DNA of 64,000 nucleotides. It comes from Desulfogranum marinum (GTDB lineage: Bacteria; Desulfobacterota; Desulfobulbia; Desulfobulbales; Desulfobulbaceae). How positions within the stretch are numbered: position 1 is the first letter of the stretch; the number at the start of each line of letters is the position of its first letter. The stretch is taken from contig NZ_JAFFQD010000024.1 of the NCBI RefSeq assembly GCF_016918565.1, positions 1 to 64,000 on the forward strand, read 5' to 3'. Below the pieces are notes generated by a model that saw nothing but the letters and a program-made list of their open reading frames with translations, was not told where the DNA came from and ran no database searches. Shown in pieces: positions 8,625 to 16,975 of the stretch. A program made the translations under genes and the position numbers.

Positions 8625-9344
8625 ATGCAGAATATAGAAGCCCCTGAGGCGAAGAAAAAATTTGTAAGGGAAAAATTTTCCTCCATCAGCAAAAAGTACG
8701 ACTTGCTTAATTCCCTGCTGTCTTTTCAGATAGACAGGTATTGGCGATGGAAGACGACCAGGCTGCTTCGTGAATTTCCCGATGGCGCTGTGCTTGATCT
8801 CTGCGCCGGCACCCTGCCCTTGTCATTGGAACTGGCTCGACAGGCCTCTGCCAGACAGGTCGTTTCCATAGATTTCTGTGAGGATATGCTGAGTGCCGGG
8901 AAAAAAGCACTGCCGCGAGATCAGCGCAAAGATCGCATCACCCCGGTTTGTGGCGATGGCGAAGAAATACCTGCGGCAACTAATTCTTTTTGGGGCTGCA
9001 CCGTAGCTTTTGGGGTGCGCAATCTTGCCCAGACCCTGAAAGGACTGAAAGAAATGCACCGGGTTCTTAAGCCTTCTGGAAAACTCCTTATCCTTGAGTT
9101 TTCCAGGCCCACCAATCCCATTGTAAAACCGGTGTATACCTTTTATCTCAATAAAGTTTTGCCTGCCGTAGCCGGGCTTGTTTCCGGCGACAAAGAAGCG
9201 TACGAATATCTAGCTTCATCCATTGCTGCTTTTTACGAGCCAGAGGAGCTTTTATCCATGATGCGTGAAGCAGGATTTACCGAGGTACAGCGCAAGCCAC
9301 TTACTTTTGGCATCGTATCAATATATATCGGAATAAAGAGCTGA
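8625..9344 (+). CDS. ubiE: Demethylmenaquinone methyltransferase, UbiE/MenG
   Basis: A 239-residue class I SAM methyltransferase performing the last C-methylation of menaquinone. SAM-binding motif I is VLDLCAGTLPLSLELAR (about residues 62-78). VAFGVRNL and LLILEFSRPT are UbiE signatures, and ISKKYDLLNSLLSF is the conserved N-terminal segment. The ATG at 8625 gives the usual UbiE N-terminus. An earlier in-frame ATG at 8556 would overlap mqnA by 44 nt. It sits between mqnA and the ubiX/ubiA-type genes. Confidence 0.92.
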   Translation: MQNIEAPEAKKKFVREKFSSISKKYDLLNSLLSFQIDRYWRWKTTRLLREFPDGAVLDLCAGTLPLSLELARQASARQVVSIDFCEDMLSAGKKALPRDQRKDRITPVCGDGEEIPAATNSFWGCTVAFGVRNLAQTLKGLKEMHRVLKPSGKLLILEFSRPTNPIVKPVYTFYLNKVLPAVAGLVSGDKEAYEYLASSIAAFYEPEELLSMMREAGFTEVQRKPLTFGIVSIYIGIKS

Positions 9345-9345
9345 T

Positions 9346-9912
9346 ATGACTGTCAAACGTGTACTTTTAGGGGTGACCGGTGCGACAGGGATGTTGTATG
9401 TGCCGAGTCTGCTCGAACAACTGCACAGGCAGAAAATAGAGGTCCACAGTGTTATTTCTACTTCCGGGGCACAGGTGCTGCGCTATGAACTGGGTATTGA
9501 CAAGATTGACTTGCCCTATGTGAGTCAATGGTTTGCTGAAGATAACTTTGCAGCTAAACCGGCTTCCGGATCCGCCCGTTATGATGCAATGGTCGTTTTG
9601 CCTTGTACCATGGGGACCCTTGCGGCCATTGCCAGCGGTTATTCCGGTAATCTTATTCACCGTGCTGCTGATGTGACGCTTAAGGAAAGACGTCCGCTTA
9701 TTCTGGCTGTTCGAGAAACGCCGCTCAACCGAACCCACCTGAAAAATATGCTCACCGTCCACGATGCAGGTGCAGCGCTTTGTCCGCCTATGCCTGCTTT
9801 CTACAATAAGCCCCGTGACTTTGATGCAATGGCAAGAAATTACACAGGTCGGATATGTGACTTGCTTGGTCTCACCGATAATGCAGGTGAGAGGTGGAAA
9901 GGAGAAGAGTGA
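9346..9912 (+). CDS. ubiX: UbiX-like flavin prenyltransferase
   Basis: A 188-residue flavoprotein-fold enzyme that makes prenylated FMN, the cofactor of UbiD-type decarboxylases. GVTGATGMLY is the phosphate-binding loop. PCTMGTLAAIASGYSGNL and RETPLNRTHLKNM match the UbiX family. In the futalosine route its partner would be a UbiD-like decarboxylase, which is not in this window. It starts 1 nt after the ubiE stop, and its TGA overlaps the next start (TGATG). Confidence 0.92.
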   Translation: MTVKRVLLGVTGATGMLYVPSLLEQLHRQKIEVHSVISTSGAQVLRYELGIDKIDLPYVSQWFAEDNFAAKPASGSARYDAMVVLPCTMGTLAAIASGYSGNLIHRAADVTLKERRPLILAVRETPLNRTHLKNMLTVHDAGAALCPPMPAFYNKPRDFDAMARNYTGRICDLLGLTDNAGERWKGEE

Positions 9913-10769
9913 TGCTGAAAAAGTTGCACACGTTGCTTGAAATGATCAAGTTCAAGTACACTGTTTTTGCCATGCCTTTTGCTCTGATTGGAGCCTTTTT
10001 GGCAGGGCGAGGGGTTCCAGGAGTATGGACTTTTTTCTGGATTATCATAGCAATGGTGGGAGCGCGAACCTGCGCCATGGGGTTTAACCGGATCGCTGAC
10101 CGTAAGTTTGATGCTGCAAATCCACGAACAGCCTCTCGGGCGATACCTGCCGGCGAGGTGTCACTTTTTGAATCTTGGTTACTGGTGATTGTTTCTGGAG
10201 GCGTTTTCTTTTTTTCTTGTGCCATGCTCAATACAACCGCGCTGTTGATATCACCGGTTGCACTGGGACTGACTCTCTTTTATTCGCTGACCAAGCGTTT
10301 CACATGGCTTTGTCATGTTGTCCTTGGTGTGGCTCAGGCCTTTGCCCCTCTAGGGGGGTGGGTAGCTGTCTCTGGAACGCTTAGCGGATATCCTTGGGTG
10401 CTTTCGCTCGGGGTGCTGTTTTGGGTGGCCGGTTTTGACTGTATCTATGCCTGTCTTGATGCTGAATTCGATAAATCTGCAGGACTTCACTCCATGCCTT
10501 CTATCTTAGGCCGCGAAAGAAGTTTTCGTATAGCCGTTCTGTTTCATGCGCTGGCCTTTGTCCTCTTTACCTTGACAGGAGTGCTCACAGACCTCAACTT
10601 GTTCTATTACATAGGCATCATTATTACTGGGGGAGCTTTGTTTTATCAGCACTTGATAGTGACTCCTACTGATTTATCCCGTATTAAGATGTCGTTTTTT
10701 TCAATGAACGGATTTATTTCACTGACTCTCTTTGTGGCTACATGGCTTTCTCTCGCTACATCTGGTTAA
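9912..10769 (+). CDS. ubiA: UbiA-family polyprenyltransferase (MqnP type)
   Basis: A 285-residue integral-membrane prenyltransferase that attaches the polyprenyl tail to the aromatic head group. The first Asp-rich site is NRIADRKFDAANPRTASR (near residue 62) and the second is DAEFDKSAGLHSMP. Eight to nine hydrophobic segments are visible. In this operon it most likely prenylates a futalosine-pathway naphthoate rather than 4-hydroxybenzoate. The ATG at 9912 has AGGAG upstream. An in-frame GTG at 9894 is less likely. Confidence 0.9.
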   Translation: MLKKLHTLLEMIKFKYTVFAMPFALIGAFLAGRGVPGVWTFFWIIIAMVGARTCAMGFNRIADRKFDAANPRTASRAIPAGEVSLFESWLLVIVSGGVFFFSCAMLNTTALLISPVALGLTLFYSLTKRFTWLCHVVLGVAQAFAPLGGWVAVSGTLSGYPWVLSLGVLFWVAGFDCIYACLDAEFDKSAGLHSMPSILGRERSFRIAVLFHALAFVLFTLTGVLTDLNLFYYIGIIITGGALFYQHLIVTPTDLSRIKMSFFSMNGFISLTLFVATWLSLATSG

Positions 10770-11602
10770 CAGGTTTTTATATCCATTTCTTCCTTTTCAT
10801 CGCCTGTTTTGCCGGTTGGGCTGGAAAAGATGCGGCTGCGGAGAACAATATTGTTGAAACGCAAATGGAACACCTGCGACCTGATGTACTGGCAAACATG
10901 TTTGATGGGGAAGAGCAGATGCACTTCAGTATCTCCTGGAGTGGTGGCCCCAAGATAGGTGATCTTTACCTGTCAGTGAAAAAACAAGCAGAGACGGATG
11001 AGTATGTTATTCGTGTCCGGGTGACTGATTATGGCTTGTTTAAGCTGTTTTACCCGGTGGACGATACCTTTACGACCTATGTAAAGGGTGATTTGAAACT
11101 GCCGGTACGCTATGAGGTCCTCCAGAAAGAGGGCAGGGGAAGCGAAACCAAACGCTTGACTCACTATGATCAGCAAGCACTGCAGGTCACCTATCGTAAG
11201 AATCAACAACCAACAGAAGTGTTTCCCATCCTCGGCACCGTGTACAATGAGTTTTCCGCTTTCTTCATCACCCGAGCCCTCAGACTGATGAAAGGTACCG
11301 ACAGAATCATCCCTGCCTTTGTTGATAAAAAAAGGCATGAGGTTGCAGTTCAGCTGCTGAGCAGGGAGCCTCGTAAATCAATTTTTGGCGAAGTGCCGAC
11401 CCTCAAGGTCAAGCCGGTAATGAGTTTTAAAGGGTTATACGATAAAGATGGCGACACTGTCTTCTGGTTGACAGACGACGAGTGCCGCATACCGGTAGAG
11501 ATAGAATCTAAAATACTGATAGGGTTTCTCAGTGCTGAACTGGTAGAGTACAGCAGTACTTCTTGCCCCGTTGGCTCAGCAAAAGAAGCCGCTACTAAGT
11601 AG
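10742..11602 (+). CDS. DUF3108-type exported protein
   Basis: A 286-residue protein that overlaps the end of the prenyltransferase gene by 28 nt. Residues 1-30 are an uncleaved anchor or signal peptide (IWLTGFYIHFFLFIACFAGWAG). The remainder is beta-rich, with FTTYVKGDLKLPVRYEVLQKEG-like segments typical of DUF3108, a periplasmic or outer-membrane-facing fold of unknown activity. It is the last gene of the menaquinone operon by spacing, but no quinone function is known. A palindrome at 11589-11605 (CCGCTACT-A-AGTAGCGG) spans its stop codon and could act as a terminator stem, although no T run follows. Confidence 0.75.
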   Translation: MAFSRYIWLTGFYIHFFLFIACFAGWAGKDAAAENNIVETQMEHLRPDVLANMFDGEEQMHFSISWSGGPKIGDLYLSVKKQAETDEYVIRVRVTDYGLFKLFYPVDDTFTTYVKGDLKLPVRYEVLQKEGRGSETKRLTHYDQQALQVTYRKNQQPTEVFPILGTVYNEFSAFFITRALRLMKGTDRIIPAFVDKKRHEVAVQLLSREPRKSIFGEVPTLKVKPVMSFKGLYDKDGDTVFWLTDDECRIPVEIESKILIGFLSAELVEYSSTSCPVGSAKEAATK

Positions 11603-11632
11603 CGGTCCTCAGTATTGCTTATAGAAAAAGAA

Positions 11633-12034
11633 TTATCCCATTTTTACTTCTATTTTTTTGGGTTGCACAGGAACCTGTTTGGGTAACATTACTTTCAGTA
11701 CCCCGCCTGCAAGGGAAGCTTCAATCTTTTCCCTGTCAATGGTTTCGGCAACGGTAAATTTTCGCATGTAGTGTCCACTCTCATATTCTTCAAGTATCAC
11801 TCTGCCTACCGGCTGCTGATCAGTCATCTTTCCGTGGATGGTTAATATATTGTCGTCCAAGGAGATCTCGACATTTTCCTGGGATACTCCTGGAACATCG
11901 GCAATGACGATTACCGCCTCCGGCGTCTCGAATATATCTACTAACGGCGAGAAATAGTTCTCAGCTTTTGTTGCTTCTTCAGTGCTGGCAGCATGAGGGG
12001 TTTTGGGTTGTGCCTTGAGATCCTGATTGCTCAT
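11633..12034 (-). CDS. Small heat-shock protein, Hsp20 family (second gene)
   Basis: A 133-residue Hsp20/alpha-crystallin chaperone that holds unfolding proteins in the cytoplasm. The alpha-crystallin domain runs from about residue 28 to 120, with IADVPGVSQENVEISL and the C-terminal strand AGGVLKVMLPK. It lies 10 nt downstream of a second, divergent Hsp20 gene, so the two form one heat-inducible unit. Paired Hsp20 genes usually encode hetero-oligomerising paralogues. Confidence 0.93.
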   Translation of the reverse strand: MSNQDLKAQPKTPHAASTEEATKAENYFSPLVDIFETPEAVIVIADVPGVSQENVEISLDDNILTIHGKMTDQQPVGRVILEEYESGHYMRKFTVAETIDREKIEASLAGGVLKVMLPKQVPVQPKKIEVKMG

Positions 12035-12044
12035 CTTGACCTCC

Positions 12045-12506
12045 TTATTCTGATAGAATCTGTATTTTTCTAGGGGTTGCCTTGGCCGCTTTAGGCAGGG
12101 TGATTGTCAATATGCCGTCAATCAAACGGGCAGAGAGGTTGTCCAGGTCTATTTTGACCGGTAGTGCTACCGCTCTGCTAAAGGTTCCTGATTCAATCTC
12201 CCTGCGGTGGTAGGAGACTGGTGTGTCTTTGGCGACAGCGTTTTCCCTTTTGCCTTTAAGCGTTAGTGTTTCGCCTTCCACTGAAATGTCGAGGTCTTGA
12301 TTGGAAACGCCTGGTATTTCAGCAGTGACTATGAGTCTGTCATCCTGCTCATAGATATTTAAAGCCGGAAAAACATTTGATCTCTCCTGCTGCCGGCCAC
12401 GGTCTCCGTAATTTTTTGACAATTCATCCAAACCTTGTCGGATACGTTCAAATTCAGCCCAGGGATTTCTGAATGGTGCCCTTTCGGCAAAGCGTATAAT
12501 CGGCAT
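12045..12506 (-). CDS. Small heat-shock protein, Hsp20 family (first gene)
   Basis: A 153-residue Hsp20 chaperone. The N-terminal arm contains the conserved NPWAEFERIRQGLDEL segment. The alpha-crystallin domain includes AEIPGVSNQDLDISVEG and IDGILTITLPKA. The ATG at 12506 has GGAGG upstream (CTAAAAGGAGGC). It is first of the two-gene heat-shock unit; a promoter and an IS66-type repeat lie upstream. Confidence 0.94.
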   Translation of the reverse strand: MPIIRFAERAPFRNPWAEFERIRQGLDELSKNYGDRGRQQERSNVFPALNIYEQDDRLIVTAEIPGVSNQDLDISVEGETLTLKGKRENAVAKDTPVSYHRREIESGTFSRAVALPVKIDLDNLSARLIDGILTITLPKAAKATPRKIQILSE

Positions 12507-12548
12507 TTGTGCCTCCTTTTAGTGGCATTGGTTTTTCTTTTAATGATT

Positions 12549-12576
12549 AAAATAAGTTGCTATGTTTCCTTGTCAA
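12549..12576 (-). promoter_or_regulatory. Promoter candidate for the hsp20 pair
   Basis: On the minus strand TTGACA (12571-12576) is followed after 16 nt by TATTTT (12549-12554), ending 42 nt upstream of the first hsp20 start. It looks like a sigma-70 rather than a sigma-32 promoter, since no CCCCAT-type -10 is present. The IS66-type repeat lies 18 nt further upstream. Confidence 0.5.
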
Positions 12577-12594
12577 GCAGACTCTAAAAAAGGT

Positions 12595-12781
12595 GTAACT
12601 ATTCAGCAGCACCCCACGGAGTCTGCGCTTACCTCTCTCCACGATCTGCCCGCCCAGCATACTGATGTATCGAAGTCGGAGCTTATCTGCTAATCGGTCA
12701 GCTTGTGAACATTTGGAGCACTGCTGAACAGTTACAGTTCGGGGTAGAGTTACAGTTTTTAGCTCTTCGCTGAATAGTTAC
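12595..12781. mobile_element. IS66-type MITE with 13-bp TIRs and 8-bp target duplication
   Basis: A 187-bp non-coding element bounded by perfect 13-bp terminal inverted repeats, GTAACTATTCAGC and GCTGAATAGTTAC. It is flanked on both sides by the same octamer AAAAAGGT (12587-12594 and 12782-12789). IS66-family elements characteristically begin with GTAA and make 8-bp duplications, so this is most simply a non-autonomous IS66 derivative. It contains no open frame. Inside, at 12617-12633, is a minus-strand copy of the GGTAAGCG-AGACTCCG motif shared with other repeats in the window. It sits between the divergent hsp20 and purC genes. Confidence 0.85.
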
Positions 12782-12938
12782 AAAAAGGTTTTTTATAAAA
12801 AACGTCATTAGCTCGATATCTTACATGGCACCAAGTGCATCATTTTGCTTGTGGTTCCATTAATACTATTTCTTTTTTTCAAATCAGTATTATTAATTTC
12901 ATTTCTTTCAAATTAAATACTATTGTAGGAGTATTTCC

Positions 12939-13829
12939 ATGAGTAACGCTGTCATAACCACCGACTGTCCTGAATTGAAATTGCTTTCCCGAGGCAAAGT
13001 CAGGGATATGTACGAAATCCCTGGCCATCCTGATAAGCTGTTGATGGTCGCTACCGACAGAATTTCCGCCTATGATGTGATTATGGATGATCCCATTGCA
13101 GGCAAAGGCAAGGTGTTGACCCAGATATCTCTGTTCTGGTTCAACCTGCTCGGCGATATCGTCCCCAATCATCTGATTTCTGCAGATGTGGATCAGTTCC
13201 CCGCTGTTTGTCACCAATATCGCGATCAGTTAGAAGGACGTTCCATGCTGGTGAAGCGAAGCAAGGTGCTTCCCATTGAATGCATCGTTCGGGGATATCT
13301 CTCCGGCTCTTTTTGGAAGGCCTATCAGAAAGATACTACGGTCTGTGGCTTTGCTTTACCTGAGGGAATGGTTGAATCGGGTAAATTCCCTCAGCCGCTG
13401 TTTACACCCTCTACAAAGGCGGAGCAGGGATTACATGATGAGAACATATCTTTGGAAAAAATGGAGGAAATTGTCGGTAAGGATATCGCTGATAAAATGG
13501 CTGCTATCAGTACCCAGCTCTATGAGAAGGCTGCCGATTATGCCAAGACCAAGGGTATTATCATTGCTGATACAAAATTTGAACTGGGGATGGTTGGGGA
13601 CGAGCTTATCTTAATTGATGAGGTGTTGACTCCGGATTCCTCACGTTTCTGGCCGCTTGACGAATACCAGGAAGGCAAGGCACAGCCAAGTTTTGATAAA
13701 CAGTTTTTACGGGATTACCTCTCCAGCCTGGATTGGGATAAACAACCGCCTGCTCCTAAACTGCCGGCTGAAATCCTGCAGAAAACCGAGGCACGCTATT
13801 TGGAAGCCCAACGGAAACTCACTGCTTAA
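12939..13829 (+). CDS. purC: Phosphoribosylaminoimidazole-succinocarboxamide synthase
   Basis: A 296-residue SAICAR synthetase that ligates aspartate to CAIR with ATP in purine synthesis. Visible motifs are [13 protein letters not shown], the ATP-site [25 protein letters not shown], and IADTKFELG followed by [15 protein letters not shown]. Length fits the longer SAICAR synthetase class of about 300 residues. The ATG at 12939 has AGGAG 9 nt upstream. It is a single-gene unit; the intergenic 12507-12938 is occupied mainly by the IS66-type MITE. Confidence 0.97.
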   Translation: MSNAVITTDCPELKLLSRGKVRDMYEIPGHPDKLLMVATDRISAYDVIMDDPIAGKGKVLTQISLFWFNLLGDIVPNHLISADVDQFPAVCHQYRDQLEGRSMLVKRSKVLPIECIVRGYLSGSFWKAYQKDTTVCGFALPEGMVESGKFPQPLFTPSTKAEQGLHDENISLEKMEEIVGKDIADKMAAISTQLYEKAADYAKTKGIIIADTKFELGMVGDELILIDEVLTPDSSRFWPLDEYQEGKAQPSFDKQFLRDYLSSLDWDKQPPAPKLPAEILQKTEARYLEAQRKLTA

Positions 13830-13843
13830 ACAGGAGTATTCTT

Positions 13844-13874
13844 ACATCCTCTGCCTTTCTCCGGCAGAGGATGT
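13844..13874. terminator. Hairpin between convergent purC and S4 gene
   Basis: ACATCCTCTGCC and GGCAGAGGATGT form a perfect 12-bp stem around a 7-nt loop, 15 nt after the purC stop and touching the stop codon of the convergent S4 gene. It is placed to serve both transcripts, although neither side has a strong T run. Confidence 0.6.
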
Positions 13875-14098
13875 TACTCTGTTACTTCTAACGTTACGCC
13901 ATTGAATGTAACTTTGTCGCCGACAACGATTTTGTTTCTTTTCCTTGTCTCTGTCGTACCGTTTACCTGGACCATTCCTTCACTGATTACAAATTTTGCC
14001 TCACCGCCGCTTGCGGTAAGATTTTCCCGTTTAAGCAGTTTGTAGAGTTCAATAAACGGGGTGGATATGGAGGTTTGGTAATATTCGATGTTAGTCAT
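13874..14098 (-). CDS. S4-domain RNA-binding protein (RlbA/YaaA-like)
   Basis: A 74-residue protein consisting almost wholly of an S4 RNA-binding fold: a helical start (FIELYKLLKRENL), then SGGEAKFVISEGMVQVNG and KRNKIVVGDKV. It resembles the small stand-alone S4 proteins (YbcJ/RlbA type) linked to ribosome assembly. It is convergent with purC and shares the terminator hairpin. A 76-nt gap separates it from the dCMP deaminase upstream. Confidence 0.85.
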   Translation of the reverse strand: MTNIEYYQTSISTPFIELYKLLKRENLTASGGEAKFVISEGMVQVNGTTETRKRNKIVVGDKVTFNGVTLEVTE

Positions 14099-14174
14099 GC
14101 TATCCTTTTGGGGAAAGGAAAAGAAAAAGAGGGCATTGCCAGGATGAATCGGTCTTTTTTCAATGCCGAATACA

Positions 14175-14672
14175 TTACTTTTGGTCCTGAAAGTTCAGAA
14201 GGATGGAATTTCGCTCAGGAACAAAAGGCCGGTAATGAGTGTTGGATTTCTCAAGCATTATTTTAGATGCCCTGACCGATTCGGTATCTTTGTACTTATC
14301 CGACATATATATGATTTCACGAATACCCGCTTGAATGATGACTTTTGTGCATTCATTGCAGGGAAACAGGGCAACATATATACGGCAATCACGCAGGTCG
14401 AAGGTGATGGAGTTGAGGACTGCATTAAGTTCAGCATGACAGACATAAGGGTATTTGGTATCGAGCAAATCACCCTCTCTGGCCCAGGGAAGATCATCAT
14501 CCGAGCAACCCCAGGGAAATCCGTTATACCCCACACCGACAATTTTATTTTGCGGGTTGGCTACGCAGGCCCCAACCTGAGTGCTGGGATCTTTGGAGCG
14601 CAAACCTGATAACAGGGCTACTGCCATGAAATATTCATCCCACGACAGGTAGTCTTTTCTTTTTTCAGTCAT
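14175..14672 (-). CDS. dCMP deaminase family protein
   Basis: A 165-residue zinc-dependent cytidine/deoxycytidylate deaminase. [11 protein letters not shown] supplies the zinc histidine and catalytic glutamate; [14 protein letters not shown] supplies the two zinc cysteines. [13 protein letters not shown] and [18 protein letters not shown] match the dCMP deaminase/ComEB group, which feeds dUMP for thymidylate synthesis. The ATG at 14672 begins [16 protein letters not shown] and overlaps the upstream hydrolase stop by 8 nt. A longer frame inside that gene is not used. Confidence 0.9.
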   Translation of the reverse strand: MTEKRKDYLSWDEYFMAVALLSGLRSKDPSTQVGACVANPQNKIVGVGYNGFPWGCSDDDLPWAREGDLLDTKYPYVCHAELNAVLNSITFDLRDCRIYVALFPCNECTKVIIQAGIREIIYMSDKYKDTESVRASKIMLEKSNTHYRPFVPERNSILLNFQDQK

Positions 14673-15540
14673 TTTGTTGTGCTGCCTGCTGTGCTTTAAA
14701 CGCTTTTCTTCTTTCCCGCCAATCAGGCACGGCATCAGTGACTTTATCGATAAATTTTTTGATTGTCTGGAAGTAGATTACACCACCGACGGCGATCAGG
14801 GAGTTATGGTCTGCACCAGGGACAACCTGAAGTTCTTTAGTTTTGGCGCCGCACATGGAATGTAGTTTTTCTGCTTGCCACATCGGGAGCAGTTGGTCAA
14901 TCTGACCATGGAGCATGAAGGTTGGTTTTGTAAACTGTTCTATCTTGCCCGCATTGTCAAAAGTCTGTCCTTCATGGAGGCCAAATGCTTCAAGGTCGAT
15001 GCCCAGTACTTTTGCCAACGGCAGCGTGAGGGCAAAACCAGAATCTATGATCAGGCCGGTAAGGTCGTCGGCTCGGTTAACTGCAATATCTATGGCGCAA
15101 GCACTACCCAGCGAGCGGCCCATGACAAATATATCACCGGTATACCCGTTATCAATAAACCAGGAACGGAGTTGGTCAAAGCACTGGTTGCTGTCTTCCA
15201 GGAAAGTGCTGAGCAATGGGGTGCCTTCGCTCCACCCGTATCCTCTATAGTCGGCAATAGCAAAGTTGATACCCTGTTGTTGGTACATAGGACCTATTTC
15301 ATCATAGTCCGGAACGACTTCACCATTGCCATGAAAGAAAATAATGATGGGAGCCTCTTTAGAGACGGTAAAAATGCGGCATCCGATTCGCAGACCATCA
15401 CCAACGGTTGCATCCATATCCACCGCATCTTTGGGCGGCGTGTTTTGTGGGGTAGTGCGTGGATGGAAGAGTAATTGTAAAATTTGTGGGGTATCCATCA
15501 GGGTTGCTATATCGGTTGTGTCTGGCACAGTTTTCTCCAT
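14665..15540 (-). CDS. Alpha/beta hydrolase
   Basis: An alpha/beta-hydrolase-fold protein, 291 residues from this start. FFHGNGEV is the oxyanion loop, GRSLGSACA carries the nucleophilic serine, [10 protein letters not shown] the acidic residue and PGADHN the histidine. The substrate is unknown; it resembles the BEM46/FrsA-like group. An in-frame extension to 15672 would add a hydrophobic segment (MLCLLLIASFLLAGW), which could be a lipoprotein-like or signal sequence, so the true start and location are uncertain. Its stop overlaps the downstream dCMP deaminase. Confidence 0.75.
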   Translation of the reverse strand: MEKTVPDTTDIATLMDTPQILQLLFHPRTTPQNTPPKDAVDMDATVGDGLRIGCRIFTVSKEAPIIIFFHGNGEVVPDYDEIGPMYQQQGINFAIADYRGYGWSEGTPLLSTFLEDSNQCFDQLRSWFIDNGYTGDIFVMGRSLGSACAIDIAVNRADDLTGLIIDSGFALTLPLAKVLGIDLEAFGLHEGQTFDNAGKIEQFTKPTFMLHGQIDQLLPMWQAEKLHSMCGAKTKELQVVPGADHNSLIAVGGVIYFQTIKKFIDKVTDAVPDWRERRKAFKAQQAAQQND

Positions 15541-15735
15541 TGTTGTATTCTGATTTTTCCATCCGGCAAGTAAAAAACTTGCAATAAGCAGCAAGCAGAG
15601 CATCGTTTTTCTGCCGGCAAGCAACGGGCAAGAAATTTTTGCCTCTGTCTTGGTACAAGTGGCACCTAGCATAATTGATCAAACGAAAATGGTCAATTTC
15701 GACCGCTATGATTCTAGACGATTTCCAGGCAGAAT

Positions 15736-16479
15736 TTAGTCTAATGCCTGTTTGCGCAGTTTAATCGGTTTAATTTGTTTTTTTCGCATTCGCATGTTGA
15801 GCATTTCCACCCCCACTGAAAAGGCCATGGCAAAATAGATATACCCCTTGGGCACGTGGACATCAAAACCTTCTACAATCAGGGTAACGCCTACCAAAAG
15901 GAGAAAGGAAAGAGCCAGAATCTTTATGGTAGGGTGGGCGTCGACAAAGTCGCCTATGCTTTTGGCGGAAAACAGCATAACCCCCACCGCAACCACGATA
16001 GCAATAGCCATGATTGAAATATGATCTGCCAGGCCGACTGCAGTGATCACCGAATCGAGAGAAAAGACGATATCAAGCAGGGCAATCTGCACCAGCATGC
16101 TGCCTAGAGTGGCCTTGGCTGATACATGGCTGTGTTCTTCGCCTCCCTCAAGACTGGTGTGAATCTCATGGGTTGCTTTAAAGAGAAGAAACAGGCCACC
16201 ACCCACCAAGATGATATCCCGACCGGAGATGGTTTGTTCAAAAATAGTGAACCATGGTGTGGTAAGGCCCATAACCCAAGCGATTGACAAAAGAAGTATC
16301 AGTCTGGTCAACATGGCAAGCAGGAGCCCTGTCTGCCGGGCAAATTTTCGCTGGTGTTCGGGCAGTTTGTTTACCAGAATGGTAATAAATATGATGTTAT
16401 CAATACCCAGGACTATTTCCAATAATGTCAGGGTCGCCAATGCGACCCATGCTTCGGGGCTGGTTAACCATATAAACAT
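15736..16479 (-). CDS. TerC-family integral membrane protein
   Basis: A 247-residue polytopic membrane protein of the TerC family. It has about seven hydrophobic segments and the two family-defining acidic motifs, EIVLGIDNIIFI (near residue 20) and DIVFSLDSVITAVG (near residue 135), the proposed metal-binding sites. TerC proteins are implicated in manganese or tellurite handling, often at membrane-protein insertion sites. No tellurite genes lie nearby, so a metal-efflux role is the reasonable default. Confidence 0.9.
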   Translation of the reverse strand: MFIWLTSPEAWVALATLTLLEIVLGIDNIIFITILVNKLPEHQRKFARQTGLLLAMLTRLILLLSIAWVMGLTTPWFTIFEQTISGRDIILVGGGLFLLFKATHEIHTSLEGGEEHSHVSAKATLGSMLVQIALLDIVFSLDSVITAVGLADHISIMAIAIVVAVGVMLFSAKSIGDFVDAHPTIKILALSFLLLVGVTLIVEGFDVHVPKGYIYFAMAFSVGVEMLNMRMRKKQIKPIKLRKQALD

Positions 16480-16565
16480 TTATTATTCCGTACGTTAAAG
16501 AGGGTTGAGAGGTGCCTGACTTGTAACTACTCACCGGGTTGATAGCTCGTTGATCTGTTATACAT

Positions 16566-16729
16566 TGATGGTGTCGTAAAAAGTCCGATCTACGGTGTTG
16601 CAGGTTTTGCTCGAGGCTTTGACATACCATATGTATAGCCAAAGCCTCGAGCGAAAAACTGCGCCTTGTATATCGGACTTTTGTACTTAGCCAACTTTAG
16701 TGAGTGATGGACTTTTTACGAGTCCATCA
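16566..16729. mobile_element. 164-bp MITE-like element with long internal hairpin
   Basis: The ends are inverted: TGATGGTGTCGTAAAAAGTC at the left pairs, with small mismatches, with GACTTTTTACGAGTCCATCA at the right. Inside are nested arms AAAGTCCGAT/ATCGGACTTT and GCTCGAGGCTTTG/CAAAGCCTCGAGC around a short centre. The whole folds as one long imperfect stem. There is no open frame and no clear target duplication. It lies between terC and a small membrane-protein gene. Confidence 0.7.
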
Positions 16730-16733
16730 CACC

Positions 16734-16967
16734 TTAGCTTTTGCGTTTTTTGGTTGCTATCATGGAATAGGTTTTCACGACAAGCAGCACCAGTGGGGCA
16801 CTATGGAAAAACAGGTCAAAAATATCAATTGGTCTTTTCAGGGTACCCTGAATAAGCATCCGTATTTTTTCAACCAAATGCGGCTCAGGCGAAAAGGGTG
16901 CCAGGCCAATCATTATGCACAACAGCAGCAATACGGGAAAAGGCACCTTTTGTATCCATTGCCTCAT
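16734..16967 (-). CDS. Small conserved membrane protein
   Basis: A 77-residue protein with two predicted membrane segments (VLLLLCIMIGLAPF and LFFHSAPLVLLVVKTYSMIA) around a conserved-looking PEPHLVEKIRML-x-GTLKRPIDIFDL loop. Similar small proteins in Desulfobacterota are sometimes named RND transporter, a label the sequence itself does not support. It lies 8 nt downstream of the PPDK/PEPS regulator and is probably co-transcribed with it. Function unknown. Confidence 0.65.
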   Translation of the reverse strand: MRQWIQKVPFPVLLLLCIMIGLAPFSPEPHLVEKIRMLIQGTLKRPIDIFDLFFHSAPLVLLVVKTYSMIATKKRKS

Positions 16968-16975
16968 TTGTCATT

